From the NCBI GenBank assembly GCA_905479625.1, contig CAJQNF010000050.1:1-38700 (forward strand): a DNA stretch of 38,700 nt, given 5' to 3'. A program made the position numbers and the translations under genes. The notes under the pieces are model-generated. The model did no database searches and was not told the origin of the DNA. It saw nothing but the letters and a program-made list of their open reading frames with translations. This document shows, piece after piece, positions 9,487 through 17,950 of the stretch (positions are counted from its first letter, which is position 1; each line of letters begins with the position of its first letter). The stretch comes from an uncultured Flavobacteriaceae bacterium (GTDB taxonomy: Bacteria; Bacteroidota; Bacteroidia; Flavobacteriales; Flavobacteriaceae).

Positions 9487-9714
9487 TTGAGTACTAGCAT
9501 CGCAAGTTTAAGGGTAGGGGAAAGAGGTATCATAGAGGATGTCGCATTTGATAATATTCCATTGTCGCTTCTTGAAATGGGATGTATGCCTGGGGAAAGA
9601 GTTGAATTAATTCAAAAAGCGCCCTTAAAGGACCCCTTATATATTCGCGTAAATGGGAGTCATCTCGCCATCAGAACAGAAACTGCTTCTCAAATTCTGA
9701 TCACCAAAGTATAA
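9487..9714 (+). CDS. feoA: Ferrous iron transport protein A
   Basis: 75 residues, a single SH3-like FeoA domain (LRVGERGIIEDV ... LLEMGCMPGERVELIQKAP ... RVNGSHLAIRTETASQI). FeoA is a small cytoplasmic partner needed for full FeoB activity. The start is a TTG at 9487: there is no ATG until residue 31, inside the conserved fold, so the TTG is well supported. The gene ends 3 nt before feoB, so translation is probably coupled. In many Bacteroidota FeoA and FeoB are fused; here they are separate. Confidence 0.93.
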   Translation: MSTSIASLRVGERGIIEDVAFDNIPLSLLEMGCMPGERVELIQKAPLKDPLYIRVNGSHLAIRTETASQILITKV

Positions 9715-9717
9715 TTC

Positions 9718-11829
9718 ATGCCTGAACATAAAGCCATAAAAGTAGCTTTAGTAGGTAATCCTAACACCGGAAAGACGTCTCTTTTCAATCAATTGACAGG
9801 ATTGAACCAGAAAGTGGGGAATTACCCTGGTATAACTGTAGATAAAAAAGTGGGCAAGGCCTTATTAGCTGAAGGCTGTTATGCGTCTATAGTTGATCTG
9901 CCCGGAACCTATAGTATCAATCCGACAACCATTGATGAAAACATCGTTTTACAAACGTTGTTGCATAAGGATCACAATGATTTTCCGGATGTGATCGTTG
10001 TCGTGGCAGACATTGAAAATATAAAGCGAAATCTGCTATTATATTCGCAAATAAAGGACCTTCAAATACCAACTATACTTGCCATAAATATGGCTGATCA
10101 GTTGAGTAAAAAGGGAGTGGAAATTGACTTGGAACAGTTAAAAATTGAATTAAAGAGTGAAGTTGTTCTCATCAGTGCCAGAAAGAATTTAGGGATTGAT
10201 GAACTAAAAGAAGTAATTCTTAATTATAAGTCCCTTGATACTGAATCACTTGCTCATATTTCTGAGAAGATTGACAAGGCGTATTTTGAGGAATTGAAAC
10301 AAAATTTCCCTAATCTTTCTTTGTATAAAGCATGGTTGTATGTTACCCAGTTGGAGCAATACAATGATTTAAATGAGCAGGAAGTGGCTTTGATCAATAC
10401 GTACAAGGAAGACCAGCCTAAACTTAAAAAATACCAGCATAAAGAAACGATATATCGCTATCAACAAATCAATTCGATTTTAAAAAAGACCTATAAGGTA
10501 GATAAATCAAAAGCAAGGGACCTGAGAAGTAAATTAGACCGAGTGCTTACGCATAAGATCTTTGGCTATGTGATATTTGCTGTAATTCTTATGATGATCT
10601 TTCAATCGATTTTTGATTGGGCGAGTATACCAATGGATTTTATAGATGCTTTTTTCGCGGAATTGAGTTCAAAGACTCAGGAAATCCTCCCAGCGGGTAA
10701 ATTGACAGACTTGATCAGTCAGGGAATTATTCCAGGAATTGGTGGAATCATTATTTTTATCCCGCAGATTGCCATATTATTCCTTTTTGTATCGATTCTT
10801 GAAGAAACGGGATATATGAGTCGTGTGGTGTTTTTAATGGATAAGATCATGCGGCGGTTTGGAATGAGCGGAAAAAGTGTAGTGCCTTTGATATCAGGTA
10901 CAGCTTGCGCAATACCCGCTGTTATGGCAGCGCGAAACATCAGTGGTTGGAAAGAAAGACTCATTACTATAATGGTGGTGCCTTTTGTGACCTGTTCGGC
11001 AAGGCTTCCGGTTTATGCCATCATCATCGCCCTGATCATTCCTCAGGATCGAGTACTAGGAGTTTTTAGCTTACAGGGTCTGACCCTATTGGGTTTGTAT
11101 CTCCTTGGGTTTTTTATGGCGATGATTTCTGGCTATCTATTGCATAAGACCCTAAAAATAGAAGGTAAAAGTTTCTTCCTGATTGAGATGCCAGACTATA
11201 AGTTACCGTCTCTTAAAAATGTTTTTTATACGGTAGTTGAAAAGACAAAAGCCTTTGTTTTTGGGGCTGGTAAAATTATTCTTGCCATTTCAATTATTCT
11301 GTGGTTTCTTGCTTCAAATGGACCTGCTTCATTTGATGCTGCCGAAGAAAATTTTGCAGCTGCTAAGGAAACCGAATCAGTAGAGATTGATGGGTATAGG
11401 GAAGCCCTCGCTTCTTACAAACTGGAACATTCTTATATAGGTGTCATGGGTAAAGCCATTGAGCCTGCTATCAAACCCTTGGGTTATGATTGGAAGATCG
11501 GTATAGCACTAATTGCATCGTTTGCAGCAAGAGAAGTCTTTGTAGGCACTTTAGCAACTATTTACAGTGTAGGAAATGATGATGAAGAAAATACCACGAT
11601 TAAACAGCGTATGGCAGAAGAGATTAATGAAGAAACTGGTGAAAAACTCTTTAATATACCTGTTGGTATGTCCCTGCTGGTATTTTATGCATTTGCCATG
11701 CAATGCGTTAGTACACTGGCTATTGTAAAAAGAGAAACCAATAGCTGGAAATGGCCCATGATTCAGCTCTTCGGAATGGGTTTAATCGCATATATAGCCT
11801 CTTTTCTTACCTTTACCTTATTAAATTAA
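9718..11829 (+). CDS. feoB: Ferrous iron transporter B
   Basis: 703 residues. The N-terminal GTPase domain has G1 GNPNTGKT (13-20), G3 DLPGTYS and G4 NMAD, followed by a GDI-like helical region. The membrane part (from about residue 280) has two Gate repeats, the first with the GxGGIIIFIPQI and GTACAIPAVMAAR motifs, the second with FAAREVFVGTLATIYSVG. It imports Fe2+ across the inner membrane. Second gene of feoA-feoB-small peptide; the operator-like sequences before feoA suggest iron control. Confidence 0.97.
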   Translation: MPEHKAIKVALVGNPNTGKTSLFNQLTGLNQKVGNYPGITVDKKVGKALLAEGCYASIVDLPGTYSINPTTIDENIVLQTLLHKDHNDFPDVIVVVADIENIKRNLLLYSQIKDLQIPTILAINMADQLSKKGVEIDLEQLKIELKSEVVLISARKNLGIDELKEVILNYKSLDTESLAHISEKIDKAYFEELKQNFPNLSLYKAWLYVTQLEQYNDLNEQEVALINTYKEDQPKLKKYQHKETIYRYQQINSILKKTYKVDKSKARDLRSKLDRVLTHKIFGYVIFAVILMMIFQSIFDWASIPMDFIDAFFAELSSKTQEILPAGKLTDLISQGIIPGIGGIIIFIPQIAILFLFVSILEETGYMSRVVFLMDKIMRRFGMSGKSVVPLISGTACAIPAVMAARNISGWKERLITIMVVPFVTCSARLPVYAIIIALIIPQDRVLGVFSLQGLTLLGLYLLGFFMAMISGYLLHKTLKIEGKSFFLIEMPDYKLPSLKNVFYTVVEKTKAFVFGAGKIILAISIILWFLASNGPASFDAAEENFAAAKETESVEIDGYREALASYKLEHSYIGVMGKAIEPAIKPLGYDWKIGIALIASFAAREVFVGTLATIYSVGNDDEENTTIKQRMAEEINEETGEKLFNIPVGMSLLVFYAFAMQCVSTLAIVKRETNSWKWPMIQLFGMGLIAYIASFLTFTLLN

Positions 11830-11834
11830 AACGT

Positions 11835-11954
11835 ATGATCCAGGAGATTCTGGTATATATAGGCGTATTGGTGGCTCTGGCATTTTTGCTCAGAAAGTTT
11901 TTTCATAAGCCGAAGAAAAAAGATGGCAATTGTGATACTGACTGTAACTGTTGA
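11835..11954 (+). CDS. FeoB-associated Cys-rich membrane peptide
   Basis: 39 residues from the ATG at 11835, 5 nt after the feoB stop. One TM helix (about 5-19) is followed by a basic linker (RKFFHKPKKK) and a Cys tail with Cys33, Cys37 and Cys39. Small membrane proteins of this type are common as the last gene of feo operons and have been annotated as FeoB-associated Cys-rich proteins; their job is unproven, possibly iron handling or a FeoC-like role. An upstream in-frame extension would overlap feoB deeply and is unlikely. Confidence 0.8.
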   Translation: MIQEILVYIGVLVALAFLLRKFFHKPKKKDGNCDTDCNC

Positions 11955-11987
11955 TTTGAATCCAGCCGTTTAAATTTGCCTGATTGA

Positions 11988-12021
11988 TTTTGTTGGATTA
12001 ATAATAATTTTTCTATATTTA
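11988..12021 (+). promoter_or_regulatory. Promoter of the outer-membrane barrel gene
   Basis: A -33 element TTTTG (11988-11992), then a 21-nt spacer and the -7 box TATATTTA (12014-12021; TAnnTTTG with the last base changed). The leader to the ATG at 12085 is about 55-60 nt. Confidence 0.5.
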
Positions 12022-12084
12022 ATCCGCTGTTAAGAGAAATTTAGTTTCTCTTGCAAATCAAAATTTAATCATTAAAAAGTTCAC

Positions 12085-12933
12085 ATGAAATCAACGACTT
12101 CGATCAAACTAATTTTATTAACTTTTTTTCTTATGGGCCAAGTTTCTTTTGCTCAAGTAAAAATTGGGGGAAAAGTGGGATATAGTATAGGTAGAATAAC
12201 AGATAATTCTGACAATATTTATACAGAAGACTATGAATCCTCATCAGGTGTGGATATAGGTGTATTTGTTGAATACCCTGTATCTGAATTATTTTCGCTT
12301 CAAATGGAAGTGCTTTATACCCAAAGAGGTGGTGAAAGAATAGGACTGCAACCAATACCAACTGCTGCTTTAAGTGCATTTGGTTCAGTTGACCAGCTCA
12401 ATTATATGCTTTCGCTTCAGGGAAAAGATCCGGTAACGGATTCAAACCCTATGTATGGAGATTTTAAAAATGTCTCTGAACTAAATTATATTGAAATTCC
12501 GGTTTTAGGTAAATTGGGCTGGGGTGATACCTGGAGATGGTACGTAGAGGCCGGACCTTATATCGGATTTTTAGTTAATGCTGAACAGGTCACAAGTGGT
12601 ACAAGCTTGATTACGCTTGATGCAGAAGGTAGAGATCCATTAGTTGTATTTAACCCAAATTATGACCCTACCGATCCATCTTCTGGACCATTGAAGGTTC
12701 CAGTACCCCCACAGTCTTTTGATGCTGAAACGAGTACTAGAAGTGAGCTGAACACCTATAATTATGGTTTTCACGCCGGTACCGGGATTATTAGGAAACT
12801 TGGTGATAAGCACGAGGTATACCTTGGATTCAGAGGTTCATGGGGCGCCAGAACGATTCAAAAGAATAAAATTTTTGGTGAAAGCCATATCGGAGGCCTT
12901 GTGTTCTCACTCGGGTATGCTTATGTACTTTAG
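12085..12933 (+). CDS. PorT-like/OmpA-type outer membrane beta-barrel protein
   Basis: 282 residues. A Sec signal peptide ends at FAQ (residue ~24), and the mature part shows alternating amphipathic strands typical of the small Bacteroidota beta-barrel family (opening KIGGKVGYSIGRI; later VDIGVFVEYPVSELFSLQMEVLYTQ; closing HIGGLVFSLGYAYVL, ending close to the expected aromatic terminus). A long loop with Pro and Asp residues lies at about 180-215. It is placed in the outer membrane; the ligand is unknown. Its own promoter and terminator bracket it, so it is probably monocistronic. Confidence 0.8.
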   Translation: MKSTTSIKLILLTFFLMGQVSFAQVKIGGKVGYSIGRITDNSDNIYTEDYESSSGVDIGVFVEYPVSELFSLQMEVLYTQRGGERIGLQPIPTAALSAFGSVDQLNYMLSLQGKDPVTDSNPMYGDFKNVSELNYIEIPVLGKLGWGDTWRWYVEAGPYIGFLVNAEQVTSGTSLITLDAEGRDPLVVFNPNYDPTDPSSGPLKVPVPPQSFDAETSTRSELNTYNYGFHAGTGIIRKLGDKHEVYLGFRGSWGARTIQKNKIFGESHIGGLVFSLGYAYVL

Positions 12934-12951
12934 AAATTATAAACATATATA

Positions 12952-12983
12952 AAAAAAATAGCGGCTTAGCCGCTATTTTTTTT
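12952..12983 (+). terminator. Bidirectional terminator between the barrel gene and dtd
   Basis: Stem TAGCGGC (12959-12965) / GCCGCTA (12969-12975), loop TTA, with eight A before and eight T after. It can serve both the plus-strand barrel gene and the minus-strand dtd, which ends at 13077. Confidence 0.9.
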
Positions 12984-13076
12984 ATGGTCCTTGTTGGATC
13001 AACACTATTTTCTCTATACTTTTTATATTTCTATTTCTTAGAAATAATTAAACATGCCGAGGTTTGAAATTTGAAT

Positions 13077-13529
13077 CTATTGTTTGGTTTCGGTATCAAT
13101 TATGATAGTAACAGGCCCATCATTTTGAAGGTCAATTTTCATGTCGGCTCCGAATTTTCCAGCACCTACTTTTTTACCAGAAAGCGTTTCAAATTCGCTA
13201 ATGAACTGTTCGTATATCGGAATGGCTGTCTCGGCATTTGCAGCTTTAATATAGGAAGGACGATGGCCCTTTTTAGTGCTGGCCATAAGGGTAAATTGAC
13301 TTACGATAATTACATCCCCCTGAACATCTGCAAGTGACTTGTTCATGACGCCATGTTCATCATTAAAGATCCTGAGGTTTACTATTTTATTGCAGAGCCA
13401 TTTGGTATCTTCAGAGCTATCCGTTTGGGTGATGCCCAAGAGCACGAGTAGACCGTTTTGAATCTTGCTTATAATCTGGCCCTCTATTTGAACAGAGGCG
13501 TGGTTCACTCTTTGAATGACTGCTTTCAT
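13077..13529 (-). CDS. dtd: D-aminoacyl-tRNA deacylase
   Basis: 150 residues, full length for the family. It removes D-amino acids (and glycine mischarged on tRNA-Ala) from tRNA. Family motifs are visible: MKAVIQRVNHASVQIEG at the N terminus, SQFTLMA in the middle, and the NDGPVTIIID element near the C terminus. Cytoplasmic homodimer. It lies downstream of rsgA in the same direction, 150 nt apart. Confidence 0.96.
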   Translation of the reverse strand: MKAVIQRVNHASVQIEGQIISKIQNGLLVLLGITQTDSSEDTKWLCNKIVNLRIFNDEHGVMNKSLADVQGDVIIVSQFTLMASTKKGHRPSYIKAANAETAIPIYEQFISEFETLSGKKVGAGKFGADMKIDLQNDGPVTIIIDTETKQ

Positions 13530-13679
13530 TGAATCTCTTTAGATGAATAATAAAACAAATAAAGGCAAAATCTTGAATAAGCTAAATGACAATCATCATA
13601 AAAAAATAAAAAAAATGGGATATTTTAACAGAAATAGCAGAGACCCTTCATAAAAAACTAGGAGATGGGTTAAAAAAGT

Positions 13680-14627
13680 TTAGAAATCGTAGCTGTTGGT
13701 GCGGTAGTTTTCTTCGTCACCGGCAAGAATTTGAAGATAGCTTCTGTAACGAGAAGGTGCAATTTCTCCATCTTCAAGAGCTGTTTTGACGGCACATTTC
13801 GGCTCATTAAGATGCAGGCAATTGTGGAATTTACATTCTTGCTTTAAAGCAAAAATTTCAGGAAAATAGTCACCAATTTCGTTGTCTTCAAAATCAACTA
13901 CACCAAAACCTTTTATGCCTGGAGTGTCAATAATATAGCTTTCCGGTTCAGTTGGTAGCGCAAACATTTCAGCAAAAGTAGTGGTATGCTGGCCTTGTTT
14001 ATGTTGAACAGAAATTTCTGCGGTCTTTAATTGTAAACTGGGATCTATGGCATTGATCAAAGTAGATTTTCCTACTCCTGAATGCCCTGAAAACATACTG
14101 ATTTTTCCGAGCATGAGTTCACTGACCTTTTTTATATTTATGTTTTCAGTTGCTGAAATTTCCAAGCAGGTATAGCCAATGTTCTCATATATCCGAATAA
14201 GTTCATTTTTCTTATGGTTTAGCGCTTCATCGTATAGATCGACCTTGTTAAATAGAAGAATGGCTTTTATATGGTAGGCCTCAGCAGTTGCCAGAAATCG
14301 ATCGATAAAAGAAGTAAAAGTAGGAGGATTGTCTAAGGTGACTAAAAGGAAAGCAAGATCAATATTGGCTGCAATAATATGGGTTTGCTTAGAAAGATTT
14401 ACCGATTTTCTAACGATATAATTCTTTCTGTCATGAATCTTGGTAATAATCCCTGAATTGGTGTTCATTTCCAACTCGAAATCAACATGATCACCAACGG
14501 TCAAAGGGCTTGTACTTTTAATTCCCTTTATTCTGAATTTACCTCTGATACGACATTGAAATTGCTCATGGGTAGCTGTTCTTACCCAATACCAACTTCC
14601 TGTCGATTTAATAATAACACCTGTCAT
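13680..14627 (-). CDS. rsgA: Ribosome small subunit-dependent GTPase A
   Basis: 315 residues. A late 30S maturation GTPase with an OB-fold N terminus (~1-70), a circularly permuted GTPase domain (NKVD G4 at 127-130 comes before the P-loop GHSGVGKS at 181-188, then DTPGIKGFG as G3), and a C-terminal zinc site with the spacing C-x4-C-x-H-x5-C (CKFHNCLHLNEPKC). The permuted motif order is diagnostic. dtd follows downstream. Confidence 0.97.
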   Translation of the reverse strand: MTGVIIKSTGSWYWVRTATHEQFQCRIRGKFRIKGIKSTSPLTVGDHVDFELEMNTNSGIITKIHDRKNYIVRKSVNLSKQTHIIAANIDLAFLLVTLDNPPTFTSFIDRFLATAEAYHIKAILLFNKVDLYDEALNHKKNELIRIYENIGYTCLEISATENINIKKVSELMLGKISMFSGHSGVGKSTLINAIDPSLQLKTAEISVQHKQGQHTTTFAEMFALPTEPESYIIDTPGIKGFGVVDFEDNEIGDYFPEIFALKQECKFHNCLHLNEPKCAVKTALEDGEIAPSRYRSYLQILAGDEENYRTNSYDF

Positions 14628-14652
14628 AGATTCAAATATACTTTTTTGAGTA

Positions 14653-14685
14653 CAAAAGACCGTAATTAGTAATTACGGTCTTTTG
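14653..14685 (-). terminator. Terminator after the M49 peptidase
   Basis: A 16-bp perfect inverted repeat, CAAAAGACCGTAATTA (14653-14668) / TAATTACGGTCTTTTG (14670-14685). The arms are separated by one base, so the real loop must be a few bases wider. It lies just after the minus-strand M49 stop (14705) and ends 25 bp before the rsgA start. Confidence 0.75.
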
Positions 14686-14704
14686 CTGTAATGATTACAT
14701 GTCG

Positions 14705-16741
14705 CTAGTTTTCATCTGGTAAGGTAGTAAAGTCCTCAGCATATTGTAACATTTGAGCTGCAAAACTTTCCGGTTGTTCTACGATGATATCAACAATAAC
14801 TCCGTTTTCATCTTTTTTAGCAACAAGTGTAGGGTTGATAAATCCTGAATAAGGAGCTGATTTGAACTGACTGTTTCTGTCAAGCACTTCCTTATGAATT
14901 TCCTGATCTACTTTCACACCATAATTTTCTACTAGTGCTTTACCTGATTCAAAATCTCCTTCTGACTTGATTCTCTGAATTTCCTTCAGAAGTTCCCCAA
15001 ATAGATCTCTTAATTTTCCGTAGTCATTGATCTTAAAATAGGTTTTCCCATCTCTGGTTACTTTTTCGATCACTTGATCAGCATTTCCTTTTTCCATTGC
15101 CCAGGCAGCCACCAATTGTCTGTTTCTCATATGAGCCTCTTCAATGTCATCTCCCAGATTGAGCCTAATTAATTGTGTCATTAATCCATTTCGAATATAA
15201 CCGTCAAAAGCTGCTTTTCCAATTAACTTGGCATCAGGTGAAATCCCTATTTCTACCAATTTTTCATCAGGTAAATAGTATAGGCCAACTAGATCAGCTC
15301 TTGCTTCCTCTAAGGTAGATGCATAATTTTTCATCGTTTCTTTTGGTGTACCAACCCCAGGATTCAACTGACCACTGGCATGTCCTATTACTTCATGTAA
15401 AGCAGTGTGGAGTTTGTCGGCAAGTTGTCCGTATTCTTCTTCACATTTAATCTCTTCCTCATCATAGGCAAATTCCTTCAACCTTCCAGTACTTCCAGCA
15501 TTGGCGTAAGCATGAATGATATTTCCTAAAGAAACTGATTTGGAACCGTGTTGCTCTCTTATCCAGTTGTTATTTGGGAGGTTGATCCCGATAGGGGTAG
15601 AAGGAGATGAATCTCCAGCTTCAGCCGCTACATTTACTGTTTTATAGGAAACTCCCACAACATTTTTCTTTTTATGTGACGGGTCTAGCGTAGAATTGTC
15701 TTCGAACCATTGGGCATTGTTGGCAAGTGCTGCCATTTTCTCTGACATTTCAAAATCTTTGATTTGTACCACTGATTCATAAGATCCTTTATAACCTTTA
15801 GGATCGTTATACACTTCAATAAACCCGTTGATATAATCAATATCACCTTTGATGGCTGTGGCCCATACGATATTATATTGATCCCAGGTTTTTAAATCTC
15901 CTGTCTGATAATAAGCAATTAATAATTCTAGACCTTTGGCCTGGGCATCATTTTCAGTCACCTCCTTTGCCATTTCGAGCCAATAAATGATTTGATCAAT
16001 GGCAGCTCCATACATACCACCGCTTTTCCAAACTTTTTCTTTTAATACTCCGTTTTCCTTGATCAGTTTTGTATTCAATCCCTTTTCGACTGGCTGATCT
16101 TTGTCAACTTTCATCGCTGTATAATAAGCATCTACATCTTCAGCAGTGACATTCTGCCCATAAAAGTTGATAGCAGAACCTTTAATAAGACCTTTTTCAA
16201 GATTTAGGTTCACTTTTTTGGCATCTTCCTGACTAAACATCACGTCAAGAGCTTCTCCTTGAAGATTGGTCTGAGTAGCTTCGATCAGGCTGGTCAGATA
16301 ATCTTTTGAAAATTCGGGAATAAATTTATCGTTGGCATAATGATGGTGAATTCCATTTGCAAACCAGACCCTCTTTAAGTAGGTTTCAAAATGTTTCCAA
16401 TCAGCTGTACTTTTATCACCTTCGAATTTGGCATAAATGTTTTCAAGCGCTCTTCTGATTTTAAGGTTATGTCTGTAATTTTGGTCATACATGATATCTC
16501 TTCCCGCCAGGCCTGCCTGTCCAAGAAAGTATACATATTTTTTTTGCTGCATTGTGAGTTGTTCAAAACCAGGAATCTGATATCTCAATATTTTGATATC
16601 AGCAAATTGTTCTGACAGGTAGTCAAAAGAATCATTTTGTTCTGTTGCGGCCTCTTTTGATATCGTTTTATCCTGCTTTGGTTGACAGGAAAACAGGAAG
16701 GTAGCGGCTAAAATAAAGCCTAAGATATATTTGAATTTCAT
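14705..16741 (-). CDS. M49 family (dipeptidyl peptidase III-like) lipoprotein
   Basis: 678 residues. The M49 zinc signature HEVIGH is at 449-454 (a six-residue HExxGH instead of HExxH), and the second motif EEARAD at 478-483 supplies the third ligand (probably Glu479). Family members release dipeptides from the N terminus of short peptides. The N terminus is a lipoprotein signal with lipobox LFSC (Cys19), which puts the enzyme in the periplasm or on a membrane surface, unlike the cytosolic eukaryotic enzyme. A strong promoter precedes it at 16770-16801 and a hairpin follows it, so it is probably a single-gene unit. Confidence 0.9.
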   Translation of the reverse strand: MKFKYILGFILAATFLFSCQPKQDKTISKEAATEQNDSFDYLSEQFADIKILRYQIPGFEQLTMQQKKYVYFLGQAGLAGRDIMYDQNYRHNLKIRRALENIYAKFEGDKSTADWKHFETYLKRVWFANGIHHHYANDKFIPEFSKDYLTSLIEATQTNLQGEALDVMFSQEDAKKVNLNLEKGLIKGSAINFYGQNVTAEDVDAYYTAMKVDKDQPVEKGLNTKLIKENGVLKEKVWKSGGMYGAAIDQIIYWLEMAKEVTENDAQAKGLELLIAYYQTGDLKTWDQYNIVWATAIKGDIDYINGFIEVYNDPKGYKGSYESVVQIKDFEMSEKMAALANNAQWFEDNSTLDPSHKKKNVVGVSYKTVNVAAEAGDSSPSTPIGINLPNNNWIREQHGSKSVSLGNIIHAYANAGSTGRLKEFAYDEEEIKCEEEYGQLADKLHTALHEVIGHASGQLNPGVGTPKETMKNYASTLEEARADLVGLYYLPDEKLVEIGISPDAKLIGKAAFDGYIRNGLMTQLIRLNLGDDIEEAHMRNRQLVAAWAMEKGNADQVIEKVTRDGKTYFKINDYGKLRDLFGELLKEIQRIKSEGDFESGKALVENYGVKVDQEIHKEVLDRNSQFKSAPYSGFINPTLVAKKDENGVIVDIIVEQPESFAAQMLQYAEDFTTLPDEN

Positions 16742-16769
16742 ATAGTAAATATTTGTAATAGTTTCAGTC

Positions 16770-16801
16770 CAAATTTATATAAAAGAAGAGGTTTTACCAA
16801 A
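16770..16801 (-). promoter_or_regulatory. Promoter of the M49 peptidase gene
   Basis: On the minus strand, -33 TTTG (16801-16798), a 20-nt spacer and -7 TAAATTTG (16777-16770). Both boxes match the Bacteroidota consensus exactly. Confidence 0.75.
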
Positions 16802-16827
16802 TGTAAAAAATTTATTAAGTATCTCAT

Positions 16828-16860
16828 ATTGAAATATTTAAGATTTAATTATTATATTTG
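16828..16860 (+). promoter_or_regulatory. Promoter of the SRPBCC/GyrI-like gene
   Basis: -33 ATTG ending at 16831, a 21-nt spacer, and a perfect -7 TATATTTG (16853-16860). It stands back to back with the M49 promoter. Confidence 0.75.
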
Positions 16861-16888
16861 AACCATTGTATTACCAAACTTCTTCCAA

Positions 16889-17914
16889 ATGAAATTTTTA
16901 AAAAATATAATTCTTCTTTTATTGGTGCTTTTTGTAATTGGAGCGGTTTATTTGGCGACCCTTGACGGAAGCTACGATGTTGCTAAAACACGGTTGATCA
17001 AAGCTGATCCGATTGTCGTATTTAATGACTTGAATGATTATAAAAATTGGATGGAATGGGGTCCCTGGTATGAAAAGGATTCAACAATTCGTGTTCAATA
17101 TGAAAATAAAACGATAGGTGAAGGAGGAGCCTATACCTGGACTTCGGATATAGAAGGAGGAGGGAGAATGAAAACCTTAAAGGTTCAAAAGCCTGAAAGA
17201 CTTGATCAGGAAATCGTTTTTGAGACACCTTTCGGGGATATGGCCTCTGATGTGTATTGGATTTTAAATAAAACCGAAACCGGTACAGAGTTAACCTGGG
17301 GAATCAAAGGTGAGCTTCCATTTTTTTCTAGATTTATGGCATCCGGGATGACAGAGCAATTAGGGCCTATGGAAGAACGAGGTCTTGAATTGTTCGATGA
17401 AAATTTACAAAAAAAATTAAAAGTATATACAATTGACTCGGTTGGAGTAGTAGATTTTAGTGGCGGTTTTTACCTTTATGTTTCAACTTCGAGTAAGATA
17501 AATTTCGTGGATACCAAAGCAAAGGAAATGATGGCGCATATCGACAAATTTGTAGCCGAGAACAATATCAGGCAAACCGGGAGTCCTTTTACGTTATATC
17601 ATAAATTTGATCAGGAAAATGGGAGTGCCATGTTTTCGGTGGCCTATCCCATAGCAGAAAGAATCATTACCCAGGACTCTGATATACTGACTGGTTATAT
17701 GGAAAGAGGTACTTACTTTAAAACAATACTAAAAGGTGCCTATAACAATTCAAAAGAGGCATGGGAAAAAGCAATGTTTGATGCCGAAAATCTTAAAGAT
17801 TATTCCTTAGAAGAAAACGGTGAACCTTTTGAGATATTTGTAAATAACCCTGAAAACACGCCTAATCCTGCCCAGCTTGTGACAGAAATCTATGTACCGG
17901 TACAGTTGAAATGA
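16889..17914 (+). CDS. Membrane-anchored SRPBCC domain protein with GyrI-like C-terminal domain
   Basis: 341 residues. One N-terminal TM segment (about 5-25) is followed by an SRPBCC/START-like ligand-binding domain (~30-165; DYKNWMEWGPWYEKD and the GAYTWTSDIEGGGRM region) and then a GyrI-like/SOUL-type effector-binding domain (~180-341; FSGGFYLYVSTSS ... AERGTYFKT-type turn ... VTEIYVPVQLK at the end). Both folds bind small hydrophobic or cationic molecules. No enzyme motif is seen. The gene diverges from the M49 peptidase gene and converges on tag. Function unknown; a ligand-binding or detoxifying envelope protein is a plausible guess. Confidence 0.8.
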   Translation: MKFLKNIILLLLVLFVIGAVYLATLDGSYDVAKTRLIKADPIVVFNDLNDYKNWMEWGPWYEKDSTIRVQYENKTIGEGGAYTWTSDIEGGGRMKTLKVQKPERLDQEIVFETPFGDMASDVYWILNKTETGTELTWGIKGELPFFSRFMASGMTEQLGPMEERGLELFDENLQKKLKVYTIDSVGVVDFSGGFYLYVSTSSKINFVDTKAKEMMAHIDKFVAENNIRQTGSPFTLYHKFDQENGSAMFSVAYPIAERIITQDSDILTGYMERGTYFKTILKGAYNNSKEAWEKAMFDAENLKDYSLEENGEPFEIFVNNPENTPNPAQLVTEIYVPVQLK

Positions 17915-17917
17915 TGA

Positions 17918-17941
17918 AATGCTACCATGCTACAATGCTGC
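17918..17941 (+). repeat. Three short tandem 8-bp units
   Basis: Three near-identical 8-bp units, AATGCTAC, CATGCTAC and AATGCTGC, lie directly after the SRPBCC/GyrI stop, in the 36-bp gap to the tag stop. Probably simple slippage; no function is evident. Confidence 0.5.
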
Positions 17942-17950
17942 AATTAAGTA

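Noticed and set aside
11751-11834. Longer frame for the Feo-associated peptide
   Set aside because: It would start inside feoB without any conserved residues; the ATG at 11835, five bases after the feoB stop, gives the expected small protein.
17918-17941. Three 8-bp tandem units as a phase-variable repeat
   Set aside because: Too few copies and located after a stop codon, so it cannot switch a reading frame; probably chance or simple slippage.
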